Positions 30,009-42,197 of a stretch of 64,000 bases of DNA are shown here, in pieces. Source of the stretch: Lysobacter panacisoli (lineage in GTDB: Bacteria > Pseudomonadota > Gammaproteobacteria > Xanthomonadales > Xanthomonadaceae); the NCBI RefSeq assembly GCF_009765165.1, contig NZ_VLNU01000001.1, positions 620,001 through 684,000 of the forward strand. Direction: 5' to 3'. Below the pieces are notes generated by a model. That model was not told where the DNA came from. It was given only the letters and a program-made list of their open reading frames with translations, and did no database searches. The translations under genes were made by a program, and so were the position numbers. Within the stretch, counting starts at the first letter, position 1. Each line of letters begins with the position of its first letter.

Positions 30009-31262
30009 TCAGCCGTAGACCGGGAACTTCTTGCACTGCGCCGTCACCTTGTCGCGCACGGCGGCGATGACGCTGTCGTCGTTCGGTGCATCGAGGACAT
30101 CGCAGATCCAGTTGGCCAGTTCGACGCAGTCCGCTTCCAGGTAGCCACGCGTGGTCACCGCCGGGGTGCCGATGCGCAGGCCCGAGGTCACGAACGGCTT
30201 CTGCGGATCGTTGGGCACCGCGTTCTTGTTGACCGTGATGTGCGCCTTGCCGAGCGCGGCTTCCGCGTCCTTGCCGGTCACGCCCTTGCCGATCATGTCG
30301 ATCAGCATCAGGTGGTTCTGCGTGCCGCCGGAGACGATCTTGTAGCCGCGCGCGATGATCGTCTTCGCCATCGCCTGCGCGTTCTTCACGACCTGCTGCT
30401 GGTAGGCGGTGAAGTCCGGCTCCAACGCTTCCTTGAAGGCCACCGCCTTGGCGGCGATGACGTGCATCAGCGGCCCGCCCTGGATGCCCGGGAAGACGAT
30501 GCTCTGCAGCTTCTTCACCAGCTCCTCGGACGGATCCTTGGCCACGATGATGCCGCCGCGCGGGCCGCGCAGGGTCTTGTGCGTGGTCGAAGTGACGACG
30601 TGCGCGTGCGGCAGCGGGTTCGGGTACACGCCCGCGGCGACCAGGCCGGCGACGTGCGCCATGTCCACGAACAGGTACGCGCCGACCTTGTCGGCGATGG
30701 CGCGGAAGCGCGCCCAGTCGATCTGCTGCGAATACGCCGAGAAACCGGCCACGACCATCTTCGGCTTGTGCTCCAGCGCCAGCTTCTCGACTTCGTCGTA
30801 ATCGATCAGGCCCTGGTCGTTCACGCCGTACTGGACGGCGTTGAACAGCTTGCCGGAGGCGTTGACCTTGGCGCCGTGGGTCAGATGGCCGCCGTGCGCC
30901 AGCGACATGCCCAGGATGGTGTCGCCCGGATTCAGCAGGGCGAAGTACACCGCCTGGTTGGCCTGCGAGCCCGAATGCGGCTGCACGTTGGCGTAATCGG
31001 CCCCGAACAGCTTCTTCAGCCGGTCGATCGCGAGCTGCTCGGCGATGTCCACGTATTCGCAGCCGCCGTAGTAGCGCTTGCCCGGGTAGCCCTCGGCGTA
31101 CTTGTTGGTGAGCACGCTGCCCTGGGCCTCGAGCACGCGCGGCGAGGCGTAGTTTTCCGAGGCGATCAGCTCGACGTGATCCTCCTGGCGGCGCGCTTCG
31201 TTGGCGATGGCCTGGGCGAGTTCATCGTCGTAGCCGGCGATGCGGGCGGAGCTGGGGAACAT
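30009..31262 (-). CDS. glyA: Serine hydroxymethyltransferase
   Basis: PLP enzyme interconverting serine and glycine with tetrahydrofolate, the main one-carbon source. It has 417 residues. Start at [15 protein letters not shown]; an open reading upstream is not homologous. Motifs: [25 protein letters not shown], the substrate-channel [11 protein letters not shown], and the PLP lysine in [14 protein letters not shown]. Followed directly by the lipoprotein gene and, 555 bases later, nrdR. Confidence 0.98.
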   Translation of the reverse strand: MFPSSARIAGYDDELAQAIANEARRQEDHVELIASENYASPRVLEAQGSVLTNKYAEGYPGKRYYGGCEYVDIAEQLAIDRLKKLFGADYANVQPHSGSQANQAVYFALLNPGDTILGMSLAHGGHLTHGAKVNASGKLFNAVQYGVNDQGLIDYDEVEKLALEHKPKMVVAGFSAYSQQIDWARFRAIADKVGAYLFVDMAHVAGLVAAGVYPNPLPHAHVVTSTTHKTLRGPRGGIIVAKDPSEELVKKLQSIVFPGIQGGPLMHVIAAKAVAFKEALEPDFTAYQQQVVKNAQAMAKTIIARGYKIVSGGTQNHLMLIDMIGKGVTGKDAEAALGKAHITVNKNAVPNDPQKPFVTSGLRIGTPAVTTRGYLEADCVELANWICDVLDAPNDDSVIAAVRDKVTAQCKKFPVYG

Positions 31263-31414
31263 TCGCGAACCTCGGTGACGGGGGTGATGGGGCCTGAAAA
31301 GCTGGCGCGGCCAGGCCGAAGATGGTAGCCCAGGCCTTAAAATGCGGCCAGCAAACCGCCGCGCGCGGGTCGCCGCCTCCGCCTTCCCCACCCCCACAGG
31401 GAATCCTCCGACCG

Positions 31415-32320
31415 ATGAAATGGGTCTTCGTCCTGCTGTTCCTCGCCAGCGCGGTGTATGTGCACCGCCGTGGCCGGGTGCGGCACCGCCTGGGCCGGCA
31501 ATTGCTGGACCACTCCACCTTCATGGCCCCGCTCAACGTGCTGATGTACGCGTTCTCGCGGGTCCCCACCACGCCGTTCATCGACGATCCGGCCCGGCAT
31601 TTCCCGGAGCTGGAACCCCTGCGCGAGCAGTGGCCGCAGATCCGCGCCGAGGCCCTGCGCCTGCGCGAGATGCAGCAGATCAAGGCCGCCGACGGTTACA
31701 CCGACGTGGGCTTCAACTCGTTCTTCCGGCGCGGCTGGAAGCGCTTCTACCTGAAGTGGTACGACGAGGCCCACCCCTCGGCGGCCGAGCTGTGCCCGCA
31801 GACCACGGCCCTGCTGCGCCGGATCCCGAGCGTGAAGGCGGCGATGTTCACCGAGCTGCCGCCCGGCAGCGAGCTGCGCCCGCATCGCGACCCCTACGCC
31901 GGCTCGCTGCGCCTGCACCTGGGCCTGGACACGCCCAACGACGACGGATGCTTCATCGAGGTCGACGGCCAGCGCTACAGCTGGCGCGACGGCCAGTGGA
32001 CGATGTTCGACGAGACCTACATCCACAGCGCCCGCAACGACACCCAGGGCAACCGCGTCATCCTGTTCTGCGACGTCGAGCGTCCGCTGCGCTTCGCCCC
32101 GGTGCGGGCGCTGAACCGCTTCGTCGCGCGCCACCTGATCGCGGCCGGGGCCTCGCCCAACCAGGAAGGTGACCGCACCGGCGGCATCAACCGCCTGTTC
32201 AAGTACTTCTACGCCGTGCGCCTGAGGGCCAAGGCCCTGCGCGAGCGCAACCAGTCGCTGTATTACGGCCTGAAGTACGCCAGCGTCGCGCTGGCCGTCG
32301 CGTTCATCGTCTGGGTCTGA
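31415..32320 (+). CDS. lpxO: Lipid A 2-hydroxylase LpxO-like (Asp/Asn beta-hydroxylase family)
   Basis: Fe(II)/2-oxoglutarate dioxygenase that hydroxylates an acyl chain of lipid A. It has 301 residues, the length of Salmonella LpxO. N-terminal ([16 protein letters not shown]) and C-terminal ([14 protein letters not shown]) membrane helices are both present. The iron ligands are in [17 protein letters not shown] and IHSARND, and the sequence [12 protein letters not shown] matches the family. The ATG follows AATCCTCC, with GG upstream; the open reading before it is not conserved. Divergent from glyA. Confidence 0.88.
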   Translation: MKWVFVLLFLASAVYVHRRGRVRHRLGRQLLDHSTFMAPLNVLMYAFSRVPTTPFIDDPARHFPELEPLREQWPQIRAEALRLREMQQIKAADGYTDVGFNSFFRRGWKRFYLKWYDEAHPSAAELCPQTTALLRRIPSVKAAMFTELPPGSELRPHRDPYAGSLRLHLGLDTPNDDGCFIEVDGQRYSWRDGQWTMFDETYIHSARNDTQGNRVILFCDVERPLRFAPVRALNRFVARHLIAAGASPNQEGDRTGGINRLFKYFYAVRLRAKALRERNQSLYYGLKYASVALAVAFIVWV

Positions 32321-32338
32321 ACAGCCGAAGCCTGCGGT

Positions 32339-32423
32339 CGTAGCCCGGGTAAGCGCAGCGCACCCGGGTAACAGGCTTCCGGAACCGCCCGGCCCCGGGT
32401 GCGCTGCGCTTACCCGGGCTACG
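32339..32423. repeat. Perfect 30-bp inverted repeat
   Basis: Arms at 32339-32368 and 32394-32423 are exact complements (beginning CGTAGCCCGGGTAAGCG), separated by 25 bases, between lpxO and ettA. As RNA it would form a very stable hairpin and may end lpxO transcription. A related single arm is at 24802. Confidence 0.9.
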
Positions 32424-32490
32424 CCTCTCGGCCGCCTGGCAACCTGAAGCCCGCCCGCCCCGCAGGCTGGGAAAGCCGCCCCGCGTCGGG

Positions 32491-32496
32491 GATAAT
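32491..32496 (+). promoter_or_regulatory. Possible -10 element of ettA
   Basis: GATAAT, 69 bases upstream of the ettA start, downstream of the large inverted repeat. No clear -35. Confidence 0.3.
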
Positions 32497-32564
32497 TGGC
32501 GCTTCCGTCCGTCCGTCCTGGCCACTTCCGGCCGGATCGGGCGCGTCCCGGTTCCGGAGATCGC

Positions 32565-34226
<1,662 letters not shown>

Positions 34227-34236
34227 GGCCGCACCG

Positions 34237-34260
34237 GACGCCCGCCGCAAGGCGGGCGTC
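34237..34260 (+). terminator. ettA terminator hairpin
   Basis: A perfect 10-bp stem (GACGCCCGCC and complement) capped by a GCAA tetraloop, 11 bases after the ettA stop. Only a weak T run follows. Confidence 0.6.
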
Positions 34261-34285
34261 GTCACGATTGGAACGAGGAATCCCG

Positions 34286-35101
34286 ATGAGCTTCATGCAG
34301 GCACTGCGCACGCGCTGGTCCAACGCCGACTCCCTCGTCTGCGTGGGCCTCGATCCCGAGCCGGCGAAGTTCCCCGCGCGGTTCGCCAACGACGCCGACG
34401 CGGTGTTCGCCTTCTGCCGCGACATCGTCGATGCCACCGCGCCGTACGTGTGCGCGTTCAAGCCGCAGATCGCGCATTTCGCCGCGCTCGGTGCGGAAGA
34501 CGCGCTGGCGCGGCTGATCGCGCACATCCACGCAGCGCATGCCGGCATCCCGGTGATCCTCGACAGCAAGCGCGGCGACATCGGCAGCACGGCGCAGCAT
34601 TACGCGGCCGAAGCGTTCGACCGCTATCGCGCCGACGCGGTCACCGCCAATCCTTACCTCGGCCGCGATTCGGTGCAGCCGTTCCTCGACCGTGCCGATC
34701 GCGGCGTGGTCGTCCTGTGCCGCACGTCCAATCCGGGCGCGGGCGATCTGCAGGACCTCGTCGTCGACGGTCGTCCGCTGTACCAGCACGTCGCACACAA
34801 GGTCGCGCACGAATGGAATGGCCACGGCAACTGCTCGCTGGTCGTCGGCGCGACGTGGCCGGCGCAGCTGAAGGAAGTGCGCGCGATCGTCGGATCCGAG
34901 GTTCCGTTCCTCGTACCCGGCGTCGGCGCGCAGGGCGGCGATGTCGAGGCGGTCGTGACCAATGCGAAGACCGCCGATGGCACCGGCCTGATCGTCAGCA
35001 GCTCGCGCGCTGTGCTTTACGCGTCGAACGGCGACGACTTCGCGCAGGCGGCCGCGAACGCGGCTCGCGAGCTGCGGGACCAGATCAACCGGTACCGCTG
35101 A
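34286..35101 (+). CDS. pyrF: Orotidine 5'-phosphate decarboxylase
   Basis: Last step of UMP synthesis. It has 271 residues, the long (type 2) bacterial form. Catalytic residues lie in VILDSKRGDIGST (Asp-Lys-x-x-Asp); CVGLDPEPAKFP begins the barrel and LVPGVGAQGGD is the phosphate-binding segment. The ATG has GAGGAA eight bases upstream; a TTG six codons earlier is less likely. Separated from ettA by the hairpin, so it may have its own promoter. Confidence 0.96.
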   Translation: MSFMQALRTRWSNADSLVCVGLDPEPAKFPARFANDADAVFAFCRDIVDATAPYVCAFKPQIAHFAALGAEDALARLIAHIHAAHAGIPVILDSKRGDIGSTAQHYAAEAFDRYRADAVTANPYLGRDSVQPFLDRADRGVVVLCRTSNPGAGDLQDLVVDGRPLYQHVAHKVAHEWNGHGNCSLVVGATWPAQLKEVRAIVGSEVPFLVPGVGAQGGDVEAVVTNAKTADGTGLIVSSSRAVLYASNGDDFAQAAANAARELRDQINRYR

Positions 35102-35157
35102 AGCGCGCGCTGGCGCGTCCCCGTGAGAGGGACAGGTGACGATAGCGAAGCGATGCT

Positions 35158-35253
35158 GTCATTCCCGCGAAGGCGGGAATCCAACACTCCGTCGCCTCAC
35201 CCTTCGTCGACCTTGATGCACCCAGCTCGGATCCCCGCCTTCGCGGGGATGAC
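35158..35253. repeat. Inverted pair of REP-like palindromes
   Basis: GTCATTCCCGCGAAGGCGG at 35158 and a complementary element ending at 35253 (CCGCCTTCGCGGGGATGAC), 46 bases apart, each a hairpin on its own and together forming a larger one. Located between convergent pyrF and the DUF1501 gene; likely a REPIN-type doublet. Confidence 0.8.
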
Positions 35254-35345
35254 GGCGGATCCTCACGCGACGACCTCACCGTGGCGACGATTCGACCGCA
35301 CCGAGCGGACGTTAGGAATGCGACATGCCGCGTGAGCGGCATGCC

Positions 35346-36794
35346 TTACCCCAGGAACCCCAGCCTCGGCTGCGCGAAGTTCTCGATACCCGGGAAGATC
35401 GCGCCCACCTCGCCTGCCGGCAACCCGAACCACTGCGCGAGCGTCGCGCCCATCTGGTTGACCGAGATCGTCGGCACCATGCGTCCGCGTCCCACTGCCT
35501 GCGCGCCGTCGAGTTCGAGCAGCGGATAGCTGCCCCACACCTGTCCTCCACGCAGCGCACCGCCGTTCGCCGCTGCACCGCCCATCACCAGCTGCACGCC
35601 GCCCCAGCCGTGGTCGGTGCCGTTGCCGTTGCTGTTGAGCGTGCGACCGAAGTCGCTCATGGTGAACGCGGTGGTGTCGTTGAGTGCGCCGATCTCCGCC
35701 AGCGCCGCGCGGAATGCCGCGAGCGAATCGGCGAGCTGCTTGAGCAGCGCGGCATGTCCGTTCGCCGCCATCTGGTTCTGGTGCGTGTCGAAGCCGCCGA
35801 GGCTGCAGTAGTAGATCTGCCGGCGATGCCCGATGGACGCGGTGCGGCTGGCCTTGATCATCCGCGCCACCATGCGCAGCTGCGACGCCAGGCCGCCAGC
35901 CGGGAACTGCGTGACGATGTCGCCGCCGTTGGCGGGATTCAGCGCCACGCGCAGCGAATCGTTGAGGTTGATCGCGCTGTCGCCGATCACCGCGTACTGG
36001 TCCTGCAGGATCGGCTGGTACGACGCCTCGACCAGCGCACGCAGCGATTCGGCGCGGATGCGGTCGGCGTTGCTGCCATCGTTGCGGAAGCGGTTGATCG
36101 CCGCCGGACCGCCGGACGACATCGCGAACGGCAACGTCGTCTGCCCGAACTGGAACAGGTTGCTGCCGGCGATGGAGATCGACGGCGGCAACGCGCTCAG
36201 CGCGCCGGTGTTCGAAGCCTCCATCCGATCCGCGAGCAGGCCGCCCCAGCCGGTCGTGCCGTTGCGATTGGTGTGGCCGCGCATCCACAGCTTCTGCTGG
36301 TCGTTGTGCGAGTACAGGTACGGCGGCAGGCGCTTGAGCCGGCGCGTCACGTCGTCCTTGGTCAAGGGTTCGACGAGTGGGCCGATGTTGGCGAGGAACG
36401 CGAGTTCGCCCGCATCGAACAGCGGTTTCATCGCCGCGCAACCGGGATTCAGACCCCATGTCTTGCCCTGCGTGTCGGTGACGGGCACCAGCTGGTCGAG
36501 CGAATAGCCCAGGCCGAACGGGTTGGTCGTCGCGTCGTACACGCCACCGCGGCTGGTGAGGTAGGTCTGGTGCTCGCCACTGTCGTACGGCACCAGCATG
36601 TTGAACGAGTCGCTGCCGCCGAACAGGAAGATGCACACCAGCGCGCGATAGTCGTTGCCGGGCAGCGGTTCGGCGGCCATTGCACGGCCGACCAGTTCGA
36701 GCTGCGGCATCAATGCGTAGGCCGCGCCGCCTGCGACGATGGCCTGCACGCGGCGCAGGAAGTTGCGGCGGTCTTCGCGATGGGAACGGGTCAT
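35346..36794 (-). CDS. DUF1501 protein, Tat-exported
   Basis: 482 residues. A twin-arginine signal RRNFLRRVQAIVAGGAAYAL marks export of a folded protein to the periplasm. The DUF1501 region (alkaline-phosphatase/sulfatase-like fold) includes LVCIFLFGGSDSFNMLVPYD, DTHQNQ and TMSDFGRTLNSNGNGTDHGWGG, where Asp and His resemble the metal-binding site of sulfatases. The substrate is unknown. It follows the DUF1800 gene by nine bases; the two families are almost always adjacent. Confidence 0.85.
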   Translation of the reverse strand: MTRSHREDRRNFLRRVQAIVAGGAAYALMPQLELVGRAMAAEPLPGNDYRALVCIFLFGGSDSFNMLVPYDSGEHQTYLTSRGGVYDATTNPFGLGYSLDQLVPVTDTQGKTWGLNPGCAAMKPLFDAGELAFLANIGPLVEPLTKDDVTRRLKRLPPYLYSHNDQQKLWMRGHTNRNGTTGWGGLLADRMEASNTGALSALPPSISIAGSNLFQFGQTTLPFAMSSGGPAAINRFRNDGSNADRIRAESLRALVEASYQPILQDQYAVIGDSAINLNDSLRVALNPANGGDIVTQFPAGGLASQLRMVARMIKASRTASIGHRRQIYYCSLGGFDTHQNQMAANGHAALLKQLADSLAAFRAALAEIGALNDTTAFTMSDFGRTLNSNGNGTDHGWGGVQLVMGGAAANGGALRGGQVWGSYPLLELDGAQAVGRGRMVPTISVNQMGATLAQWFGLPAGEVGAIFPGIENFAQPRLGFLG

Positions 36795-36803
36795 GGTCGC
36801 CTC

Positions 36804-38525
36804 CTAGCGCTGGATCGCGAATTCGGGGGACGCCAGTGCGATCAGCACCAGCGATTTGGCGCGGTTCGCCGAGGTCTCGTTGGCCGCGGCGAGGCGGTCG
36901 AGCATGCCCACCATTGCCTGCGTCGAAGTGCTGCCGAGCGTGCCGTAGAACATCAGCACGTTGACGTACTGGACCATGCCCGCGTGGTCGCGTGCGTCGG
37001 CCATCGTGGTCAGACGTGTGATGTCTAGCACCGGTGCGGCGGTGGTCGCGGTCGGCGCCGCGCCGGTGTAGTTCCACGTCATCGCCTCGTGCTGGTTGAG
37101 CGTGCCGAGGTAACTGGCTTCAGTGAGGATCTGGAATTCCGGCCCGAACAATCCCTGCACGCCGTTCGCGGCTGGCAGGCGGTAGTCGGGTTCGAAGAAA
37201 TTGAAGACCGACGGCGCACGCTGCGAATCCTGCATCAGCGTGGATGTGAGGTCGCCCGCATTGGAGAAGGTGAAACGCACCTCGCCCATCGCGGTCGGCA
37301 CGTAGCGCGCATCGAACGCGCGCCATAGCGTGGCGATCTTCACCAGCGGCTCGCGCGCCTTGCCGAAGCCCGCATCGGTCGGCGCCATGCGCGCTTCTGT
37401 GTCGAGCAGGATCGCGCGGATCACCTGGCCGAGGTTGCCGTTCGACGACGTCCACACATCGGCGATGCGCGACACGTAGGCCGGGCTCGGATTGCTGGTG
37501 ACGAAGCGCTGGATCAGCTGGCGGCTGATGAACGGCGCGACGTTGCGATGCGCTGCGAGCGCGTCGAGCGTGCGGCGCAGGCTGTTGGTGCAGTTGTTGC
37601 CTTCGCTGACGATGACGCCACCGAAGATCTGCTTGGGCTGGTCGTCGTGGAACGTCGGATGGCATTCCATCGGCGCGAAGCTGGTGTTGTCGCCACGGCC
37701 GTACTGCGCATCCGTCTGTCCGGCGTACGTCCAGCCGGTGAACACGCGCGCCATCGCGCTGACCACCTGTTCGTCGTAGGTCGGCACGGTCTGGCCGCTG
37801 GCGTCGAGTACCGGGCTGAAGTCCTTGTTGCGCTCGACCAGGCCGATCGAGAACAGCTGCATCACCTCGCGTCCGTAGTTTTCGTCCGGCGTGATGTTGC
37901 GACGCGGATCGGCCTTGCGGTTGCCGACGTGGCTGAGGAAGTAGCCCATCGCCGGATGCAGGCTCACCTGCTCCAGCAGCGTGCGGTAACTGCCGAACGC
38001 GCCGCGTGCGAGTGTGTCCTGGTAATCGGCGATGCGGTTGACGGTCGCGTTGGAATCGGCGACTTCGCGATCGGACACCACGAAGATCTCGCTCAGCGCG
38101 AACGCCATGCGCAGGCGCAGCTGGTCGCGTCCGTTCGCGGCCTGCCACAGCCAGTAGTTGCGGCGATGCGCCGGCGTCGGCGTGGCGACGCCGTTGGTGA
38201 CGAGCTGCTGCATGTGCGGCAGCACCAGCGTCGCCGGCGTACGCGTCGCATCCATCTGTTCGTCGAGCCAGCGGCGATAGCCGATCTGCCGCAGCCGCGC
38301 GATCTCCGCGGTGGTCGGGCCGAACGTCGCCTGCGTCAGGAAGCGCGCGGCATCCGCGTCGCTCTGCGGAATGTCCGGGTAAGGAGAAGGCGTGCCCGGC
38401 GCCGACGGTGTGCCGGTCGAAGGATCGCCGTCGCCGTCGTCTCCACCCCCACCGCCGCCGCACGCGGCAAGCACACACAATCCCAACGCGAGCCCGCCGG
38501 CCCGCAGCATCCGTCCGAAGTCCAT
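36804..38525 (-). CDS. DUF1800 lipoprotein
   Basis: 573 residues; signal peptide with lipobox LAAC (cysteine 22) followed by a Gly/Asp-rich linker (GGGGGGDDGDGD). The DUF1800 domain starts at AARFLTQATFGPT, with VMQLFSIGL, VARVFTGWT-like ARVFTGWTYAG and the end SPEFAIQR. Family function is unknown. Together with the Tat-exported DUF1501 protein it probably forms a cell-surface or periplasmic pair. Confidence 0.85.
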   Translation of the reverse strand: MDFGRMLRAGGLALGLCVLAACGGGGGGDDGDGDPSTGTPSAPGTPSPYPDIPQSDADAARFLTQATFGPTTAEIARLRQIGYRRWLDEQMDATRTPATLVLPHMQQLVTNGVATPTPAHRRNYWLWQAANGRDQLRLRMAFALSEIFVVSDREVADSNATVNRIADYQDTLARGAFGSYRTLLEQVSLHPAMGYFLSHVGNRKADPRRNITPDENYGREVMQLFSIGLVERNKDFSPVLDASGQTVPTYDEQVVSAMARVFTGWTYAGQTDAQYGRGDNTSFAPMECHPTFHDDQPKQIFGGVIVSEGNNCTNSLRRTLDALAAHRNVAPFISRQLIQRFVTSNPSPAYVSRIADVWTSSNGNLGQVIRAILLDTEARMAPTDAGFGKAREPLVKIATLWRAFDARYVPTAMGEVRFTFSNAGDLTSTLMQDSQRAPSVFNFFEPDYRLPAANGVQGLFGPEFQILTEASYLGTLNQHEAMTWNYTGAAPTATTAAPVLDITRLTTMADARDHAGMVQYVNVLMFYGTLGSTSTQAMVGMLDRLAAANETSANRAKSLVLIALASPEFAIQR

Positions 38526-38780
38526 GCGATCCCCCTTGCGCCGTGATCCACACGACGAGCGGCGCGCACGTTAGCAACTGCGGCAGCGCACAACCGGAGC
38601 CACGTCGCGGTTTCCGAAAAGCTGACCGTGACGCTCGTAGCAGCTTGTAAACGCAGGTCTTGCGGCGTCTGTCCGTTCGCGCCGGTCCACGCCGCGAGAC
38701 GATTTCGCGCGGCGTCCCACGGGTAGCGCGGTACCCTGCGCGACGGCCGGCCCTCCCCCGCCGCCGGCCGGGAGTCCTCG

Positions 38781-40115
<1,335 letters not shown>

Positions 40116-40118
40116 ACC

Positions 40119-40502
40119 TCAGCCGATTCCCATCGCGGCGTACCGCTCAAGGATCTGGGCGCGCAATTCGTCAGGAAGACGCTCGTAGTCCTCACGACAG
40201 GCCCCGAAGCGCCACGTCGCACAACCCGACCGGTCACGCCCTTCCGCGATGGCCTTGAGGATCAGCAGCGTGCACGCAGTGAACTCTCGTTCGTGGCCGG
40301 TTTCGAGGCTGTTGGCGCACAGCTCGACAACCTCATAAGGAAACCAGTACTGGCTGACCTGCAGGACGCCGTGGTGTTCGAACACGAGTGCGTGCAGCGC
40401 CGCGAGATGCCTATCCGTGTCCTGTCCGTAGTCGCGCGAAGCGATGAACGCCAGCTCTGCGTCGTCCAGCGTCAGCCACAGCTCCGGCGAAGGCCCGGTC
40501 AC
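40119..40502 (-). CDS. Small protein of unknown function at the end of the xps operon
   Basis: 127 residues from a GTG start overlapping the glycosyltransferase stop as GTGA. It has no signal peptide. It is rich in Glu and aromatic residues (SQYWFPYEVVELCANSLETGHE) and contains three cysteines; the sequence reads like a helical, soluble cytoplasmic protein. I do not recognise a family. The overlap suggests a function tied to the two preceding genes. Confidence 0.65.
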   Translation of the reverse strand: MTGPSPELWLTLDDAELAFIASRDYGQDTDRHLAALHALVFEHHGVLQVSQYWFPYEVVELCANSLETGHEREFTACTLLILKAIAEGRDRSGCATWRFGACREDYERLPDELRAQILERYAAMGIG

Positions 40503-41368
40503 CGCGCGCCCACTTTCGCCTTCAGATAAGCCAGCGGGAAACGCAGCCAGATCGCCGCGAACACCGCCGCGACCGTACCCGCGTCGCGGCGCGGTGCTTC
40601 GAACTTGCGGAAGTAACGCCACAGGCCGCGGTGCTTGTGCCATTCGACGAAGAATGGACGCGAACGGCTCGACACGCCGCGGACGTGGTGCACGCGCACG
40701 TGGTTGGCGACGGCGACGAGCGCACCGGATTCGCGCGCGCGACGGCACAGGTCGAGATCCTCGGCGTGCAGGCGATAACCTTCGTCGAATCCGTGCAGGC
40801 GGTCGAACAGCACGCGCGGCATCAGCATCAGGGCGCCGGAAATCGCTTCGACCTGCTGCAGCGCGCGCGAGTCGTCCGGCGCGACGTCCATCTTCGCCGG
40901 CTTCGCGCCGCCGAGTGCGGCGGACAGCATCGCGGCGAAATCGGGATCGCGGCGACGCGCGGCGCCGTCGCGCACGCCGTCGTCGTCGACCAGGTCCGCG
41001 CCGAGCAAGGCCTCGCCCTGCGGCGCGGCCAGCACGCGCAGGCGGGCGAGCGAGTCGCGTTCGACCAGGCAATCGGGATTGACGAAGGCCAGCCACGGCA
41101 CGTCGGCGACGGCGTCGTTCGCGCCCTGGTTGCAGGCGACGCCGAAGCCGGGATTGTCCGGGTTGGCGATGAAGCGCACGCGCGCGTCGGCCGCGGCGTG
41201 GCGCTGCACGACGTCCAGCGTGCTGTCGTCGGAATTGTTGTCGACCACGCGGATCGCGGCGACGCCGTCGGCCGCGCGCAGGCGGCGCAGGCATTCGTCG
41301 ATGGTTTCGCCACTGCGGTAGGTCACCACCACCGCGGCGATGCCGGTGGCGTCAGACGAAGAGATCAC
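40499..41368 (-). CDS. Family 2 glycosyltransferase, rhamnosyltransferase-like
   Basis: 289 residues. GT-A fold: AAVVVTYRSGETIDECL, RVVDNNSDDST, NPGFGVACNQGA and the acidic NPDC (the equivalent of DXD). HGFDEGYRLHAEDLDLCRR is the typical acceptor-side motif. A C-terminal helix (AAVFAAIWLRFPLAYLK) may associate with the membrane. GTG start; overlaps the preceding glycosyltransferase by 17 bases. No nucleotide-sugar gene is near, so substrate and acceptor are unknown. Confidence 0.88.
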   Translation of the reverse strand: MISSSDATGIAAVVVTYRSGETIDECLRRLRAADGVAAIRVVDNNSDDSTLDVVQRHAAADARVRFIANPDNPGFGVACNQGANDAVADVPWLAFVNPDCLVERDSLARLRVLAAPQGEALLGADLVDDDGVRDGAARRRDPDFAAMLSAALGGAKPAKMDVAPDDSRALQQVEAISGALMLMPRVLFDRLHGFDEGYRLHAEDLDLCRRARESGALVAVANHVRVHHVRGVSSRSRPFFVEWHKHRGLWRYFRKFEAPRRDAGTVAAVFAAIWLRFPLAYLKAKVGAR

Positions 41369-42197
41369 GTTGCGGTTCCGGAGGTCCGATGCTTTCGAAG
41401 AGGGCGGACAGCTGCGTGCGCGAGGCGCGCAGCGGGTCCTGCATGAGGTAGTTGGCCAGGCGCGGATGCCAGTCGGGCCAGCGCGCGGCGAGTGCGTCCA
41501 TGTCGCCGTCGAGCGGCATGCCTTCGCTGTTTCGCGCGACGAACGCGGTATCGCACAGCACGTTGCGCCAGCCCAGGCCGGACAGGCGCAGCGAAAGATC
41601 GATCAATGCGGCGTACCACGACCCGTAACTACTGGCGTCGAGTCCGCCTGCGCGACGGCGCGCAGCGCCTCGCACGAGCACGGCGTGGGTCACCGCGGCC
41701 GGGAGTTCCGGATGAAGTGCAGGCATCTTCGCGGCGGCGCGCGCGAGGCGTTCCAGATCTACGGGCACGGGATCGATCTCGCCGATGCGCGGCCACGCCG
41801 CGGCTTCGCCGGCATTGCTCCACGGCGTCGCCGTTGCGATGGCGCCATCGCTGGCTAGACCGGCGACGAGGCGCGACAACCAGCCAGGCGCGGGCACCGC
41901 GTCGGGTGCGAGCACGGCCACGTCCACGTCGCCGCACGCGCTCAGCACCTCATCCAGGTGCGCGACTTCGCCGACGCTGCGCTGGCGACGCGTGTAATCG
42001 GCACGCAGCGAGGTGCTCGCGATCCATCGCTCGATGATCGCGTAGCCGCGCGGCCCGGCCTGCGCATCGTCGGCGAGCCACACCGGCGTGCCGGGCGCGG
42101 TCGCGCGGTCCAGCGCCGCCAGACAGGCATCGAGTGCCTCGTCGTCGCGTCCGACCGGGACGACGACGACGGGCGGGGTGGCCGTCGCTGGAATCAC
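41352..42197 (-). CDS. Divergent GT-A glycosyltransferase-like protein
   Basis: 281 residues, starting at GTG overlapping the gspD stop as GTGA. The N-terminal pattern PPVVVVPVGRDDEALDACLAALDRA resembles the first strand of family 2 glycosyltransferases, with VDVAVLAPDAVPAPGWLSRLV at the usual DXD place. The DXD is not standard (LAPDAV). The C terminus (ARWPDWHPRLANYLMQDPL) matches glycosyltransferase ends. Activity is uncertain; it could be a catalytically altered member. Confidence 0.75.
   Translation of the reverse strand: MIPATATPPVVVVPVGRDDEALDACLAALDRATAPGTPVWLADDAQAGPRGYAIIERWIASTSLRADYTRRQRSVGEVAHLDEVLSACGDVDVAVLAPDAVPAPGWLSRLVAGLASDGAIATATPWSNAGEAAAWPRIGEIDPVPVDLERLARAAAKMPALHPELPAAVTHAVLVRGAARRRAGGLDASSYGSWYAALIDLSLRLSGLGWRNVLCDTAFVARNSEGMPLDGDMDALAARWPDWHPRLANYLMQDPLRASRTQLSALFESIGPPEPQRDLFV

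Noticed and set aside
38526..38780. Purine riboswitch before the permease gene
   Set aside because: No conserved aptamer core could be found in the 255 bases.
40499..42197. O-antigen or capsule cluster
   Set aside because: Only two transferases, no sugar-nucleotide genes, flippase or polymerase.
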